A stretch of 64,000 bases of DNA. Origin: Notamacropus eugenii (Eukaryota > Chordata > Mammalia > Diprotodontia > Macropodidae). Each line of letters opens with the position of its first letter. Positions within the stretch are counted from its first letter, which is position 1. A program made the position numbers and the translations under genes. The stretch lies in NCBI RefSeq assembly GCF_028372415.1, contig NC_092878.1, positions 25,673,403 to 25,737,402 on the forward strand. Reading direction: 5' to 3'. Shown in pieces: positions 1 to 11,744 of the stretch. Under the pieces are notes generated by a model that was given only the letters and a program-made list of their open reading frames with translations, was not told the origin of the DNA and ran no database searches.

Positions 1-184
1 CAGGTAACACTATCTAAGAACAAACTAGAACCTCTGGTGTAGCCAGGAGCCAGATTCAGTATTGGGATCCAGTACCAGGATCATCCCAGGACTGAGGCTT
101 TTCTAAAGGCCACAACTCTGGGGACCCACAGACTTACAGAATGGTAAAAACTGGATGGCATCTCAGAGCACAAGACCTTTACTT

Positions 185-305
185 CACTAATGAGGACACG
201 TGGGCTCAAATATATTCAGTAACTTGCCCAAAGTCTCAATGAGCCAGTGGCACAGCTAGGACTAGAATCTGGACCTCTGACTCACAAATCAAGGGGCTTT
301 CTCTT
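185..305 (-). mobile_element. MIR SINE fragment
   Basis: Contains AGTAACTTGCCCAAAGTC, then CACAGCTAGGACTAGAATCTG, the minus-strand MIR core and 5' region. The first 184 bases hold nothing I recognise. Confidence 0.7.
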
Positions 306-514
306 TCTAAATAGAACAAGGAGAAATGAGCTGCAGCTTCATTTGCATATATGAAAGAATTTCTTATAAAGGTCACTATGTACTTAACTACTAAAAAAAA
401 ATTTGATTTTCTTTTGTAGTTAAGACCTTAAAAAATAAAATATATCTCCCTAACCAAAGTCTATCAACCAACATGGATATATTAAGTCACTATTATGCAG
501 TAGGCAACATGCTA

Positions 515-768
515 GGAGCAAGTTGTTCAGTTACTTCCGTTTCATAAATCTCCATGACCCCATCTGGGATTTTCTTGGCAAAGATACTGTAATGCTTTGC
601 CACTTCCTTCTTGGGCTCATTTTTACAGACAAGGAACTGAGGCAAACAGGGTTAAGTGACTTTCTCAGGGTCACACAACTAGTACGTGCCTAAGGCCAGA
701 TTTGAACTTAGCAATATGAGTCTTCCTGACTCCCGGTCCTTTATCCTGGTGGTGCCACCTAGCTGCCC
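515..768 (-). mobile_element. MAR1-type marsupial CORE-SINE, near full length
   Basis: Read on the minus strand it starts GGGCAGCTAGGTGGCACC, has GTTCAAATCTGGCC (B box), the core TCACTTAACCCTGTTTGCCTCAG and ends TTTGCCAAGAAAATCCCAGATGG. This is the tRNA-headed MAR1 SINE typical of marsupial genomes. A short AATAAATGCTTATTGAC L2-like tail follows at about 850-885. Confidence 0.88.
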
Positions 769-964
769 ATAGAAGCTAAAATGAAAACACAAAAATGAAA
801 TAATTCTTGCAATTAAGGAGCTTAAATTCCATTGGAGGAGACAATATGTACACATAGTAAGCACTTAATAAATGCTTATTGACTAACATATAATTATACG
901 TAAAAGTTATAAATACAGAGTGAAGTAAATGAACTCAATATCCTTCTCTCACTGATTCTAATAC

Positions 965-1085
965 ATATACATAACTGTCTCCCCTGGTAGCATGTAAGTT
1001 CATTGAAAGCAAAAACTAAATTTTTTGTCTTTGTATCTAGTGTAGGACTTGGCACATAATGGGTGCTTAATAAATGTGTATCCAT
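965..1085 (+). mobile_element. L2 3' end
   Basis: TTTTGTCTTTGTATCTAGTG, then GGCACATAATGGGTGCTTAATAAATG is the 3' end of an L2 LINE. 1086-1450 holds no recognisable feature. Confidence 0.7.
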
Positions 1086-1454
1086 TAATGGCTACTGACC
1101 TCCTTTCACTAGCACCAGTTCTATTACAGAGATGATTAAAACTGGCTGTTTGCCCAGTTCCATCGCTCAAGCCTACATTAGGAGAAAAGCTACACAATAA
1201 TTTAACTGAACAAATCCAGCCCTTTACAGGTAGGGATACGTACAGCAGGAAGAAATTCAGCTAGTTCAAATTTGAATAAACTTAGGTCACTGTGACCTGA
1301 TGGAGCTCTTACTTCTGGCAAATGAACAGGCTTAAGCTGGCTAAGCATCAGGGTTTTCTTGGCAACGTAATAGTTGCTCCAACTGGTATCCTGTGGGCAA
1401 GCCAAGGCAGAAAAACAGACCCTGTTATTTGCATCCTCCATCACAGCAATAACA

Positions 1455-1640
1455 ACTTGGATTTCTATGGATCAAAGCACTTCATATATTATTCTCTTCA
1501 TTCTTTTCAATCTTTGTAAACAGAAAAGAATCAAGGATTAACAACTCAAGCCTGCACGGAGAGAAGTTAAGTGATTTGGGTCATACTCCAAATTACAGAG
1601 GAGGACTCCCAGTTCTTTCTCCCATACTCAACCATCCCCA
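1455..1640 (-). mobile_element. MIR SINE, diverged
   Basis: AAGCACTTCATATATTATTC, then AGTTAAGTGATTTGGGTCA and GGACTCCCAGTTCTTT follow the order of a minus-strand MIR. Weakly conserved. Confidence 0.5.
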
Positions 1641-1679
1641 TTATCAGTATTTTTGAATCTCATCTGAAAAGGAGGGAGG

Positions 1680-1865
1680 AGGCACATGGTATCATGGAAA
1701 ATATAAAGAACACCAAGGTTCCAGTCCCTGCCCCTGTCATAGACCCCCTGGGTCACCTTGGATAGATTACATCACCACTCTGGGGCTCAGTTTCTCTACC
1801 ATAAAATGAGTAGATTGGATTGGATATCTTAAATCCCCTTCAAATTCTAAAATCCTGCCATCTGT
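1680..1865 (+). mobile_element. MIR SINE
   Basis: Shows the plus-strand MIR order: TGGTATCATGGAAA, CCAGTCCCTGCC, GGGTCACCTTGGA, CTCAGTTTCTCTACCATAAAATGAG, then CCCCTTCAAATTCTAAAATCC. Confidence 0.8.
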
Positions 1866-1934
1866 TTCCTATATAATTAAATGAAGTAACACCATTTAAC
1901 CCAAGTGGCATGATGACAATGATGACAACGACGA

Positions 1935-2165
1935 TGATGATAATCCAACTTTATATTAGCACTCTAAATCTGACAAAGCACTTTCCTTACAACAACTCAG
2001 TGAGGGAAGGATTCCATGTCCTATTGTCCCTATTTTACAGACGAGGCTGCTGAGGTTCAGAGCCTCAACTTGCTCAAGGCCACACATTGAATAAATGAAA
2101 GAACCAGGATTTGAGCCAAGTCTCTTCTGATTTGAAGTCCAGAGCCCTTTTCACTATACCATAGG
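1935..2165 (-). mobile_element. MIR SINE, near full length
   Basis: CACTTTCCTTACAACAACTC, TATTTTACAGACGAGGCTGC, CTTGCTCAAGGCCACACATTG, then CCAGGATTTGAGCCAAGTC is a minus-strand MIR. A short GATGAC/GACGAT simple run precedes it at 1911-1945. Confidence 0.78.
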
Positions 2166-2177
2166 AATTACTGCCAT

Positions 2178-2400
2178 TCTTTGTTCTCCAAAGGGACCAT
2201 GACATGAAAGGGAATTGCATTTAAGTGAGGGAGGGCTGTGCAAAGTCACCAGCCTCACTTTCTCCTCTGGCACCATCTTGGTCCAGTAGCCAGAGATAGA
2301 TCAGAATGACTGGAGATGACCCAAGATGCAGTGGGGAACCTTGGGCTTGTCAAGCTAAGGTCTTTAACATATCTCAGTCTACATGAGGCAATGCCTATTC
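2178..2400 (-). mobile_element. Marsupial SINE with RTE-like 3' tail
   Basis: The stretch from TTTGTTCTCCAAAGGGACCATG through GAGGGAGGGCTGTGC, CACCAGCCTCACTTTCTCC and GAATGACTGGAGATGACCC is the reversed body and tail of the RTE-tailed SINE seen at 2745, 9990, 11821 and 17085. The terminal TTTGTTCTC...GGACCA matches the 3' end of the RTE at 26603. Confidence 0.75.
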
Positions 2401-2439
2401 AGTGATTAAGACTTGATAAGAAATGAGGTTGTTTTTGTC

Positions 2440-2590
2440 TCTTTCATATTAAACCATAGAAATTGGAGCTTAAAGGGACTTGGAGATTGTCTCATCTGAC
2501 CCCCTTTTTTTATAATTGAAGAAACTGAGGCCCAGAGAGGTTAAGTGGTTTATCCAGAATCACATAGTCACACACATACTGAGATAAAGA
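2440..2590 (-). mobile_element. MIR SINE fragment
   Basis: CTCATCTGACCCCC, GAAGAAACTGAGGCCCAGAG and AGGTTAAGTGGTTTATCCAG are minus-strand MIR landmarks. Confidence 0.78.
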
Positions 2591-2744
2591 GGTCTGCAGG
2601 TCCCAGTTCAGGGTTCTCGCACTGGACTTCTCAGCAAAACAATCAACCCAGTGTTTTCTGAATGTCTAGTAATAGGTGCCACAATGATAGGGAAGAAGTA
2701 TAAGGTATGGTCCTTGCTTTCATAGAACTTATATTTTATTAAAA

Positions 2745-2990
2745 ATTTGCACTTATCCTTCGTTCTCGAAGAGCACCATGGCATCAAGATGGTGACATGA
2801 CTTGCAGTTGACTTTGATTTGAGCGACAGAGGGCTGTGCAAGATCACCAGCCTCACTTTCTCCTCCAGAGCCATCTGAGTCCAGTGGCCTGAACCCAGGA
2901 CGCAATGTGAAACCCTGGCCCTTTCAGGCCTGATCCGTCTTATCAGATTCTCACTCGGAGTGAGATACATCCATTCAATAAATGGGACTC
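2745..2990 (-). mobile_element. Marsupial SINE with RTE-like 3' tail, longer form
   Basis: Begins with TCCTTCGTTCTCGAAGAGCACCATGG (tail, reversed) and contains TGCAAGATCACCAGCCTCAC and TCCTCCAGAGCCATCTGAG. It extends into a non-tRNA head, CATTCAATAAATGGG, shared with the copy at 17085. Confidence 0.78.
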
Positions 2991-3089
2991 TTTAAGTAGT
3001 ACTCATGGGATGACCCCTTTAAATAAAGGAAAAAAGAATAACAAAAAAAAAAATAAAACTGGGAGAGGAAGACCCTCAGGGTTCCTGGG

Positions 3090-3415
3090 TAAAGAGGCAG
3101 ACAGAGGTTAAGTGACTTGCCCAAGGTCATAAGCTATTAAGCATCAGAGTCAGGATTTGAACACAGACTGATAGAGGATGTGGTGGATAGAGAACTGGGA
3201 CTGGAGTCAAGAGGACCTGAGCTCTAACCTGGCCTCTGATACTTTACTAGCTGTGTGACTAGAAGCGAGTCACTTAAACTCTGTCTGCCTCAGTTTGCTT
3301 ATCTGCAAGATGGAAATAATAACCTCCCAGGGTTGTTGTGAGGATAATATGATATAATATTTGTAAAGTGCTTTTCAAACCTTAAATCAATACCTAAATA
3401 CCAGCTATTATTATC
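3090..3415 (+). mobile_element. Two abutting CORE-SINEs (3090-3172 minus, 3176-3415 plus)
   Basis: The first is a minus fragment (GGTTAAGTGACTTGCCCAAGG, then GGATTTGAACACAG). The second is a plus copy with tRNA head TGGTGGATAGAGAACTGG, B-box region and GTTGTTGTGAGGATAATATG, ending in an L2-like tail. 3416-3860 holds only purine-rich DNA, with a G-run at 3666-3690. Confidence 0.75.
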
Positions 3416-3864
3416 CAATGAGTAGCAGAGTCAAAGTAAGGTTTTTAGGAAGGAGGTTTGCAGAGAGGAAAAACCGGAGCATGTTTGCCCTATCAAAGGT
3501 AAGAAGAGCTAGTGGAGAAGAAATTTTAAAATGAAAAGAGAGAGAGGATAAATGAAAGTGCAAAGTCCTGCAGGAGGGCGGTGGAGTGGGGAACTGAGTC
3601 TAGAACACTGGTAGGGGAGTTGATCTTGGCAAGAAAGAGGGCCCCCACATCTTCAGAGGCCAAGGTGGGGGAAGAGGGGGGGAGGAGGTAGTTAGGCAGG
3701 GAGGGTTGGTCAAGGTATTACTAAAGGGCTAGAGTCAAATAGGATGACAATAAACTGCCAAAAATTCCAATGTTATATTTTTTAAAAAACAAGTGGACCT
3801 CTCTAGGGACCTATCTACAGAAATAATGTACTCAAGAATATCTATGGTCTTAAAAGAAGTCTGT

Positions 3865-4030
3865 AGTCATAGAAAGAACAGAAGACCAAGAATCTAGAGA
3901 ACCGAGTTCTAAGCCCAGCTGTGCCACTAACTAATTATATAACCTTGGATAAGTCATTAAGCATCTCTAAGCCTCAACTCCTTTCACAAAATGAGGGATT
4001 GAACCAAATCATCTCTAAAACTTCCAGTGA
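3865..4030 (+). mobile_element. MIR SINE
   Basis: ACCGAGTTCTAAGCCCAGCTG, ACCTTGGATAAGTCATTAAG, then CATCTCTAAAACTTCC is a plus-strand MIR. 4031-4351 has no feature except an 18-base T tract near 4277. Confidence 0.7.
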
Positions 4031-4351
4031 GCTAATGGATTGAAACTGTGGTTCTCTGGGGTGACCTCAGCTTCATTAGCAATGTAATCTAAGTGAATTA
4101 ATAAGTAGTCACAGGCTAATAGTCTGCTTATTGTTTCAATGAAGTATGAAATATCCTGCTGGCCTGTCATCCAAGTGGAAGTGAAATCTACTACCAGCAC
4201 TGAAATCTAATTTTATTACTCAGGAGCAGATTATCCAAGACAACTGTTTTCCTTCTTTCTCCCTTCTGCTGGTCTTTTTTTTTTTTTTTTTGAGGGGGAC
4301 TGGGAAAAAGGGATGATGGAGTAAAGAGAGAGTCATTTCAATAATTATCTA

Positions 4352-4751
4352 TATCTCCAAAAAAATGACAATAATGAGACAACACACAAAAACTTATGGG
4401 ATGCAGCCAAAGCAGTTCTGAGGGGAAACATTATATCTCTAAATGCTTACATGAATAAAATACAGAAAGAGGAGATGAATGAATTGGGTATGCAACTAAA
4501 AGAAAAAAGCTAGAAAAACAAGTAATTAAAAATCCCAGTTAAATATTAAATTAGAAATTCTGAAAAATCAAGGAGAGATTAATGAAATGGAAATTAAAAA
4601 AACTGTTGAACTAATAAATAAAACTCAGAGCTGGTTTCATGAAAAAAATAACCTTGCATAGTCCTCTCGCACTCAAAACAAAGTCCAGTGAAAGTCATGT
4701 CATGGTCCTCTTTGAAAACAAAGGACGAACACAACAGCAGTATCTCCAAAA
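4352..4751 (+). mobile_element. Chimeric retroposon: L1 ORF2 piece joined to an RTE-type SINE tail, with duplications
   Basis: Positions 4363 to about 4655 encode, with stops, the L1 ORF2 linker between endonuclease and RT. AAKAVLRG-like DNA (GATGCAGCCAAAGCAGTTCT), GAAATTAAAAAAACTG and the AATAAAACTCAGAGCTGGTT box are all recognisable. From about 4656 it switches to GCACTCAAAACAAAGTCCAG through CTTTGAAAACAAAGGACGAAC, the 3' tail shared by marsupial RTE and its SINEs. The whole unit is flanked by a perfect 11-bp direct repeat TATCTCCAAAA at 4352-4362 and 4741-4751, as if both parts were inserted in one event. Confidence 0.7.
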
Positions 4752-5249
4752 CCAAGCAGAAAAGGACAAAGAGAGAAAGTGAAACAAACCTGGGAGAAAG
4801 CCAAGCTCTCTCTTGGCATTTCAGATAAAAGGCTTGATGAAATAGATCCTAAAGTAAATTATTGGCTAAAATGAGATCTATGGATTTTAATTATCCAGCT
4901 TTTGCTTGATTCTGATCAGTATGGATAATTCAGGGCTGGCTACTGTGTGATTTGTTATCTCAACAACAATAAACATGTCCTATCTACTTGTAGTCTTGCT
5001 TATCAAACCAAGGAACATTTCAGTTAATACCTTTGGCTACCAAAAAAAATTGTTTCTAGTATTCCATTTTCAAAAACTATTAAAGGAAACATGTTTTGGC
5101 TTTGTGAGATCTATTTCCAAAGAAACATTTGGTTTTACACATTCAAGAACTGGTATTTTGAGAACAGAGAGAAACACACACATATATATATATCCAAATG
5201 TGCAACATTCACATGGGTTAATAGTAGTACACACAGCACTGTGCAGTGT

Positions 5250-5500
5250 AGGGGCAGCTAAATGGCTCAGTGGATAGTGCGCTGGGCCTGGAGTCACAAA
5301 GACTAGTTCAAATCCAGCCTCAAACATTTCTTAGCTGACCAAGTCACTTAACCCTCTTTGCCTCAGTTTCTTCAACCATGAAAAAAGTATAATAATAGTA
5401 TCTACTCACAGGGTTGTTATGAGATCAAACAAGATAATACTTACAAAGCATGTAGTGCCTGGAACACAGTAGGTGCTTGCTAAACACTTGTTCTCTGACC
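5250..5500 (+). mobile_element. Marsupial CORE-SINE, near full length
   Basis: GGGGCAGCTAAATGGCTCAGTGG head, GTTCAAATCCAGCCTC B box, CTTTGCCTCAGTTTC core, then GGGTTGTTATGAG and an L2-like end AACACAGTAGGTGCTTGCTAAAC. 4752-5249 holds no recognised feature beyond a short AT run near 5180. Confidence 0.85.
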
Positions 5501-5504
5501 CTGT

Positions 5505-5712
5505 TCCCCTACAAAGAGCACTGGGCTAGGAGTCAGAATATCCCAATACTGTCATTTCTTAGCCATGTGACCAACGGCAAGTCACTTAACTACTCTGAAT
5601 CTCAGTTTTCCCATCTGTAAAATTAAAAGTATAACAAGGGCATGTGCAACCTCATGAGGTAGTTATGAGGATCAGATGAGTTCGTCACTGTCAAGTTTAA
5701 GCTGTTGTTATT
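5505..5712 (+). mobile_element. MIR-like SINE
   Basis: Follows the previous SINE directly: GAGCACTGGGCTAGGAGTCAG, CCATGTGACCAACGGCAAGTC, CTCAGTTTTCCCATCTGTAAAA, GGTAGTTATGAGGATCAGATG. Confidence 0.78.
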
Positions 5713-5884
5713 GTTACAGAAGGGCCGACAAATGTTTGAGCTTTTACAGTCCTATTTCATGGATCAGAAACTCATTTAAATGTGATGTTGAGCATCAAAA
5801 ATAATTTCTGGATACCCCACTCCCTCCTTAAGGAAGCTTTAAGTTAATTGCTAGTTAATTGGAAAGTTGATGGCTAGTACTCAT

Positions 5885-6195
5885 AGGACCATAGACTTAT
5901 AGATTTGGAAAAGTAAGAGATTTTAGAGGTTATCAAGTCCATTTTGTAGATGGAAAGACAGTCCCAAAAGTGAAGTGACTTACCCAGAACGACTCAGTCA
6001 GTCAATAAACCTTTATTAAGTGCCTACTCTGTGTTAAGCCCTGTGTTAAGCACTGGAGGGAACAAAGAAAGGGAAAAATAAAGTCATTGCTCATGGTAAA
6101 ATGAGAGCTAGTAAGAGTCTAAAGTGGGATTCAAACTCAGGTCTTCTTGGTTCCAAGTCTAGCAGCCACACCATTATACCTCACTGCTTCTTTTA
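5885..6195 (-). mobile_element. MIR SINE interrupted by an L2 3' end
   Basis: MIR minus landmarks lie at 5885-5990 (GTGAAGTGACTTACCCAGAA) and 6100-6195 (GGGATTCAAACTCAGGTC). Between them, 5995-6095 is a reversed L2 end (GTCAGTCAATAAACCTTTATTAAG, then GTTAAGCACTGGAGGGAACAAAG). Confidence 0.7.
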
Positions 6196-6324
6196 CCCAC
6201 ATACAGAGAGGGAATGAAAGCCTATTAGTCCTTCCTTCACAGCTCCTCCCTTAGGCTTCTTGGACCACAGACCAGGGTCAGATGGTGGTCTTAAAGCACT
6301 GTTCCACCAGATTGTCCTTGATTG

Positions 6325-6490
6325 ATGGTCATCTTAATAGCCATTATCTCACTGGATCCTCACAACAGCCCTGTGAGGTTGGTGCCACAGATACTGCTGC
6401 CACATTCTACACTGAAGCCAAGTCGCAAAGCTATTCAGTGTCAAGAGTCAGGACACGTTCCCAGGTCTTCCTGTGAGTCCCTCAGGCTTC
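6325..6490 (-). mobile_element. MIR SINE
   Basis: ATTATCTCACTGGATCCTCAC, CAGCCCTGTGAGGTTGGTG and CACGTTCCCAGGTCTTCC are minus-strand MIR landmarks. Confidence 0.65.
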
Positions 6491-8071
6491 CCCCTGAGGA
6501 CCCTCACTGTTTTCTTATGAAAAACAACACTTTTATGTCAGTGAGTGGCTTCTGAATAGCCCTGGTGGGTGCGAGGGGTTTTATCCTAAGGAAGTGTTTG
6601 TTAAGACAAGAGTTATTGCCCCAGCCCACAGATGTTCCCTTTCTCATCCCTCTACTCCAGAACATCCCTACTTTATTTTACTACCCTGTTCATTTTTTTC
6701 ATTCTCTTTTTTTTAATAAAGCAATTAAAAGTCTCAGGAGATAACCTAATTACTGAGCCTAGCAGCTCTCAAAACACCTAATGGAAATCCATCTCAGTCC
6801 CCAGTGCTATTTCCCTTCCCCTTTATTTCAATCTTTATTTTGTTATTTCATTAGGGATAGAGAGATATCTTTCATCCAAGCCATTGTTGCCAGGAAACAT
6901 AAAAACAAGTTGGAGAATAAATGCCAGAAACGGAACAGACATGTCTCCTCTCCTCACTCACACCAAGACACATTTGCAAATATACATTTCTGGGAATGCA
7001 TAATTGTATACACAAGCAAATGTGTACACATTCAGACTTGCTCATACTAATATGATGTATGATCTTCTCACACATCCTTACACGTGCTCATCCTAATCTT
7101 TTGACCTCTATGGGGGCTCTGTGTTCTAGAGCACAAATGCTGTCCCTCCCTTTTCTAAGACTCTAACTCTGTGGTAACTGTTTGATTTCCTTATGACCTA
7201 CAACTCATACCAAATCATCACTTTCTTCATGTAAAATGAGACAGAATCAAAGCTTCCTTCTCTTGAAGAGAAAGCACTTTTCAAATTTAATCTTGCAAGT
7301 GCTTGAAAGCTCTTTATACTATGATAATGCAGATAAACTCCCAAGTCTACATATCAAGCCCTTCTCCCTCAACTCCAGTTACGCATCACCAAAGGTCAGT
7401 GCCACAGCTCCATCTAGACATCTGATAGACCAAAGTCAGTGCATCCAAAACAAAACTTAAGACCTTCTCCTGTCTCTGACATTTTGGACTTCACCCACCA
7501 TGAATTAGCTGACTTCTCACCTCCTTCTGCCATGCTGGCCCCTTCTCTTATTGGTGAGTTCCTTCCAGAGCCTCCATTTTGGGGATGGGCCCAAGTCAGT
7601 CATGGTACCTCACTGTTAAGACTGTGCCACCATGTTCCCACATGGATATCTTGTAGCTCCTCACTCCTACCACTTTTCATAAGGAAACACTTTTAATAGT
7701 TTCTAAATTAAAAAAAACTTTTAGACACTAACAGTTCAAAATAATTTCAACAAAAAAAAATTCTGGAAGATTTTTGTTTTAGTGGGGTTTCCAGAGTTGG
7801 TTATTCTGTGGAGGGATTAAAGGGTATATGTAAATCAGTAAAAGAACAAAGCAAGGCTACCTTCCCTTTGCGACACAGGCCACAAATATGATATTCTTGT
7901 AGCTGAGTCAAGGGAGCATCAAATCACCTACAAGACAATGCTTCTTTCTCCAAGGCCTCCAGAGGGTTTTCAGCCTTATTTTTTCTTCCCACAATCCTCT
8001 CCCCCTCACACATACCAGGCTTCACAAAGGATGCCTGGTGACTTTGGCAGCCAAGAAAGAGCCAGAAGGGG
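6491..8071. other. Stretch without recognised features
   Basis: Single-copy looking, mildly AT-rich DNA. No repeat family, RNA gene or conserved frame could be identified. The right end abuts the ILF2 retrocopy and may include remnants of its 3' UTR. Confidence 0.5.
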
Positions 8072-9216
<1,145 letters not shown>

Positions 9217-9219
9217 TTA

Positions 9220-9520
9220 TCAAGTCATTTCCCCCCATTGCTGAGGGCAAGAACTGTCTTTCTGTTTGTTTTTGTATCTCCAGTGCCTGGCATATACTAA
9301 GTGCTTCATAAATTCTTGTTGCCTATCCACCTGCCCCTCAGATCCATCTCTCCTCCAAATGTCCCCATTTCCATTGATGACAATGTTATCATTCTAATCA
9401 CATGGGTTCATAACCTTGAAGTCATTCCTGATTCTTTCTTCTTCCTTAATCACTGTATCTAATCAATCACAAGGTCTTGCACATCCTACCCATACAGTAT
9501 CTCTCATATCTGTCACCATA
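9220..9520 (+). mobile_element. L2 fragments
   Basis: 9220-9330 carries the L2 3' end (CTGAGGGCAAGAACTGTC, GTATCTCCAGTGCCTGGCATA). 9340-9520 resembles an internal L2 segment (AACCTTGAAGTCATTCCTGATTC). Their order is rearranged, so these are at least two pieces. Confidence 0.6.
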
Positions 9521-9524
9521 TAGC

Positions 9525-9720
9525 AATCCCAGTAGTAGGCAAATACCCTAAAGAAATTAAGGACAGAAAGACCCCATATATGCCAAATATTCATAGCAGG
9601 AAAGGACTAGGAACAATGTGGATACCCACAGATTCAGAAACGGCTGAGCAAACTATGGCACATGAATAGAATGGAATGTTCTTATGGAGTAGAAAATAAT
9701 CATTGAAGAAAGAGTTAATA
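9525..9720 (+). mobile_element. Old L1 ORF2 3' fragment
   Basis: ATATTCATAGCAGGAAAGGACTAGGAACAATGTGG, then AACGGCTGAGCAAACTATGG and AATAGAATGGAATGTTCTTATGG match the C-terminal ORF2 DNA also seen at 12120, 35800 and 40260. Confidence 0.7.
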
Positions 9721-9989
9721 TGGTACTTCATTTAGGCACCAGTCTTCTAGAATCAATTTTGTTTTAAGATTAACTCAAGTCATTTCTGACTTAGAGAGAA
9801 CAAAACCATCAAAACAGCACTTTCCCCAACCCCCCAAGAGATATGTCTCTGCTCTAAGATAGCTTTAGGTAACATTTCTAGGAATCCAACAAAGAAAATC
9901 AAAATATGCAACAATCCTGTTCTATTTTAACAATCCAAATAGTTGAGTAACCATACCCTCGCCTTCCTTTAGTGCTTGTTACTAGTATT

Positions 9990-10165
9990 TGTCCTTAGCT
10001 CTCTCAGAGGACCATGATATCAGGAAAGTCATGGCACGATTTGCAAGTGAATTGGATTTATGTGAGGGAGGGCTGGGCAAGATCACCAGCCTCCCTCTCT
10101 CCTCCCAAACCATCTGGGTCCAGTGGCAAAATACAGATCAGGACAACTGGAGATGGCCCCCTTCC
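9990..10165 (-). mobile_element. Marsupial SINE with RTE-like 3' tail
   Basis: CTCTCTCAGAGGACCATGATATCA, GAGGGAGGGCTGGGCAAGATC, CACCAGCCTCCCTCTCTCC and ACAACTGGAGATGGCCC, the same reversed unit as at 2178. The 270 bases before it (9721-9989) hold nothing recognised. Confidence 0.75.
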
Positions 10166-10214
10166 TTCCTCTAGTACTACTAGGAAGAATCCACAGGGAT
10201 CCTCCCACAGAAAA

Positions 10215-10425
10215 TCCAAATAAGTTTGAGAGTCCAACCTGAAGTCAGGAAGACATTATCCTGAGTTCAAATCTGGCCTCAGACACTTACTAGTTGTTTG
10301 ACCCTGGGCAAAGTCACTTAACCCTCTTTGCCTCAATTCTTCATCTATAGGAAGGAAGTGGCAAACCAATTGCCAAGAAAACCCCAGATGGGGTTAGAGT
10401 CAAACACTTGAGCAACAACACTTCC
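10215..10425 (+). mobile_element. MAR1-type SINE, 5' truncated
   Basis: AAGTCAGGAAGACATTATCCTG, GTTCAAATCTGGCCTCAGAC, TCACTTAACCCTCTTTGCCTC, then TTGCCAAGAAAACCCCAGATGG. Confidence 0.85.
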
Positions 10426-10784
10426 CATGGGGTGGACCTAGCATAATTCCTTTAGTGAGAGAGGAAGGAGGATAACTTTAGATGGGAAAAAATACTTAAG
10501 ATGGGTATATATTCCCTACAGGAAGAGGGAATCTTCCACTGCTTTCCACTTATTCTTTGTCAGCTTTCTGAATATGATCTTTAATCCATTCACCTAATGA
10601 GAAGGTTTATTTTCATTGCTTCTGATATCACTGGTTCCAACTACAAAGGAAAGAGTTTTTTATTAGGCTAGAGAAAAATATTACTTTATAATATTTTCAG
10701 TTTCAAAAATAAGGAATTTTTTCAAAAAATGCTTCCACATAATGAATGCAAGGAATTGAGAAAAATATCAGAATTGAGAAAAAA

Positions 10785-11000
10785 ATATCTGTGAACTAGT
10801 CTAGAAAAGTAAGCAGAACCAGGTAAACAAAATATGTAACAAACTCTAAGAGCATAAAGAATGAGAACCAGAGCTACAAATAACTATAATGAGGCCAGTC
10901 TTAGTACTACAGAATGGATAATGAAACCTACTTCCTTTCTCTCAGCAGACATATGGGGATGGGAGGGCAACAGGGACAGAGTGCTATATACAGTCAAAAT
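10785..11000 (+). mobile_element. Probable L1 3' UTR fragment
   Basis: AAGCAGAACCAGGTAAACAAAATATG resembles the junction just after ORF2 in marsupial L1 (compare 40445). Weak. 10426-10784 is AT-rich without features. Confidence 0.4.
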
Positions 11001-11234
11001 CTGACACTATATTAATTATTTTTGCTTAATATTTTTCCTTATTATAATGAAAGATTTTAAAGATGAGATAGGAGCCAAGTGGCTGAGGCAGGAGGAAGTA
11101 GGTTATATCTTTAAATGACTACAATAAAAAAATATAAAGCATCAATAAAATTAGATTTTAAAAAAATTGAATATGGGCACTCCTACTCAAGAAACCATCC
11201 ATTTGCTAGATGTTTAAACCAAGGCATTTTTAAT

Positions 11235-11495
11235 TGATTAATTTGTAAAACTCAGAAGTCTTTAAACCCCAGCTAAAATCCTGCCTTCTACAGAATACCT
11301 CCCCCAACCCTTTTTAATTCCAGTGCCTTCCCTCTATTTGCTATTTATCCTGTATATAGCTTGCTTTGTGTTTACATGTGTTTACACATTGTTTCCCTCA
11401 ATAGACTGTAAGCTCCTTGAAGAGCAGGGACTGTCTTTTGCCTCTTTTTTTATCCACAGTGCCTGGCATATAACAGGTGCTTATTGATTGGGAAG
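11235..11495 (+). mobile_element. L2 3' end
   Basis: Long match to the L2 3' region: CAGCTAAAATCCTGCCTTCTAC, AGACTGTAAGCTCCTTGAAG, AGGGACTGTCTTTTGCCTC, GTGCCTGGCATATAACAGGTG. Confidence 0.85.
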
Positions 11496-11654
11496 CCACA
11501 GCCTCAGTAGCCTCAAAATACACCCAAGCTTTTGCTCTTTTTCTCCCTCTTTACCTCAGATATTGCTCTAAATAACTGATTCTTTGCCATCCAAATGGAC
11601 TCTAATGCCTCAACTCCGTTACCCACCACCCCAGTCACCCAAACAAATGAAAGG

Positions 11655-11740
11655 AAGGGAAGAGTTAATTAAACATTTGAATAGTACCTCATAAGTGCTA
11701 GGCACTGTGCTAAATGCTTTACAAAAATGATCTCATAGCA
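11655..11740 (-). mobile_element. L2/MIR end fragment
   Basis: AACATTTGAATAGTACC, then GTGCTAGGCACTGTGCTAAATGC is the reversed end shared by MIR/L2. Confidence 0.55.
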
Positions 11741-11744
11741 ATTT

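Noticed and set aside
5250..5330. tRNA-like sequence with B box
   Set aside because: It is the tRNA-derived head of a SINE, not a tRNA gene; the same applies to the other SINE heads in the window.
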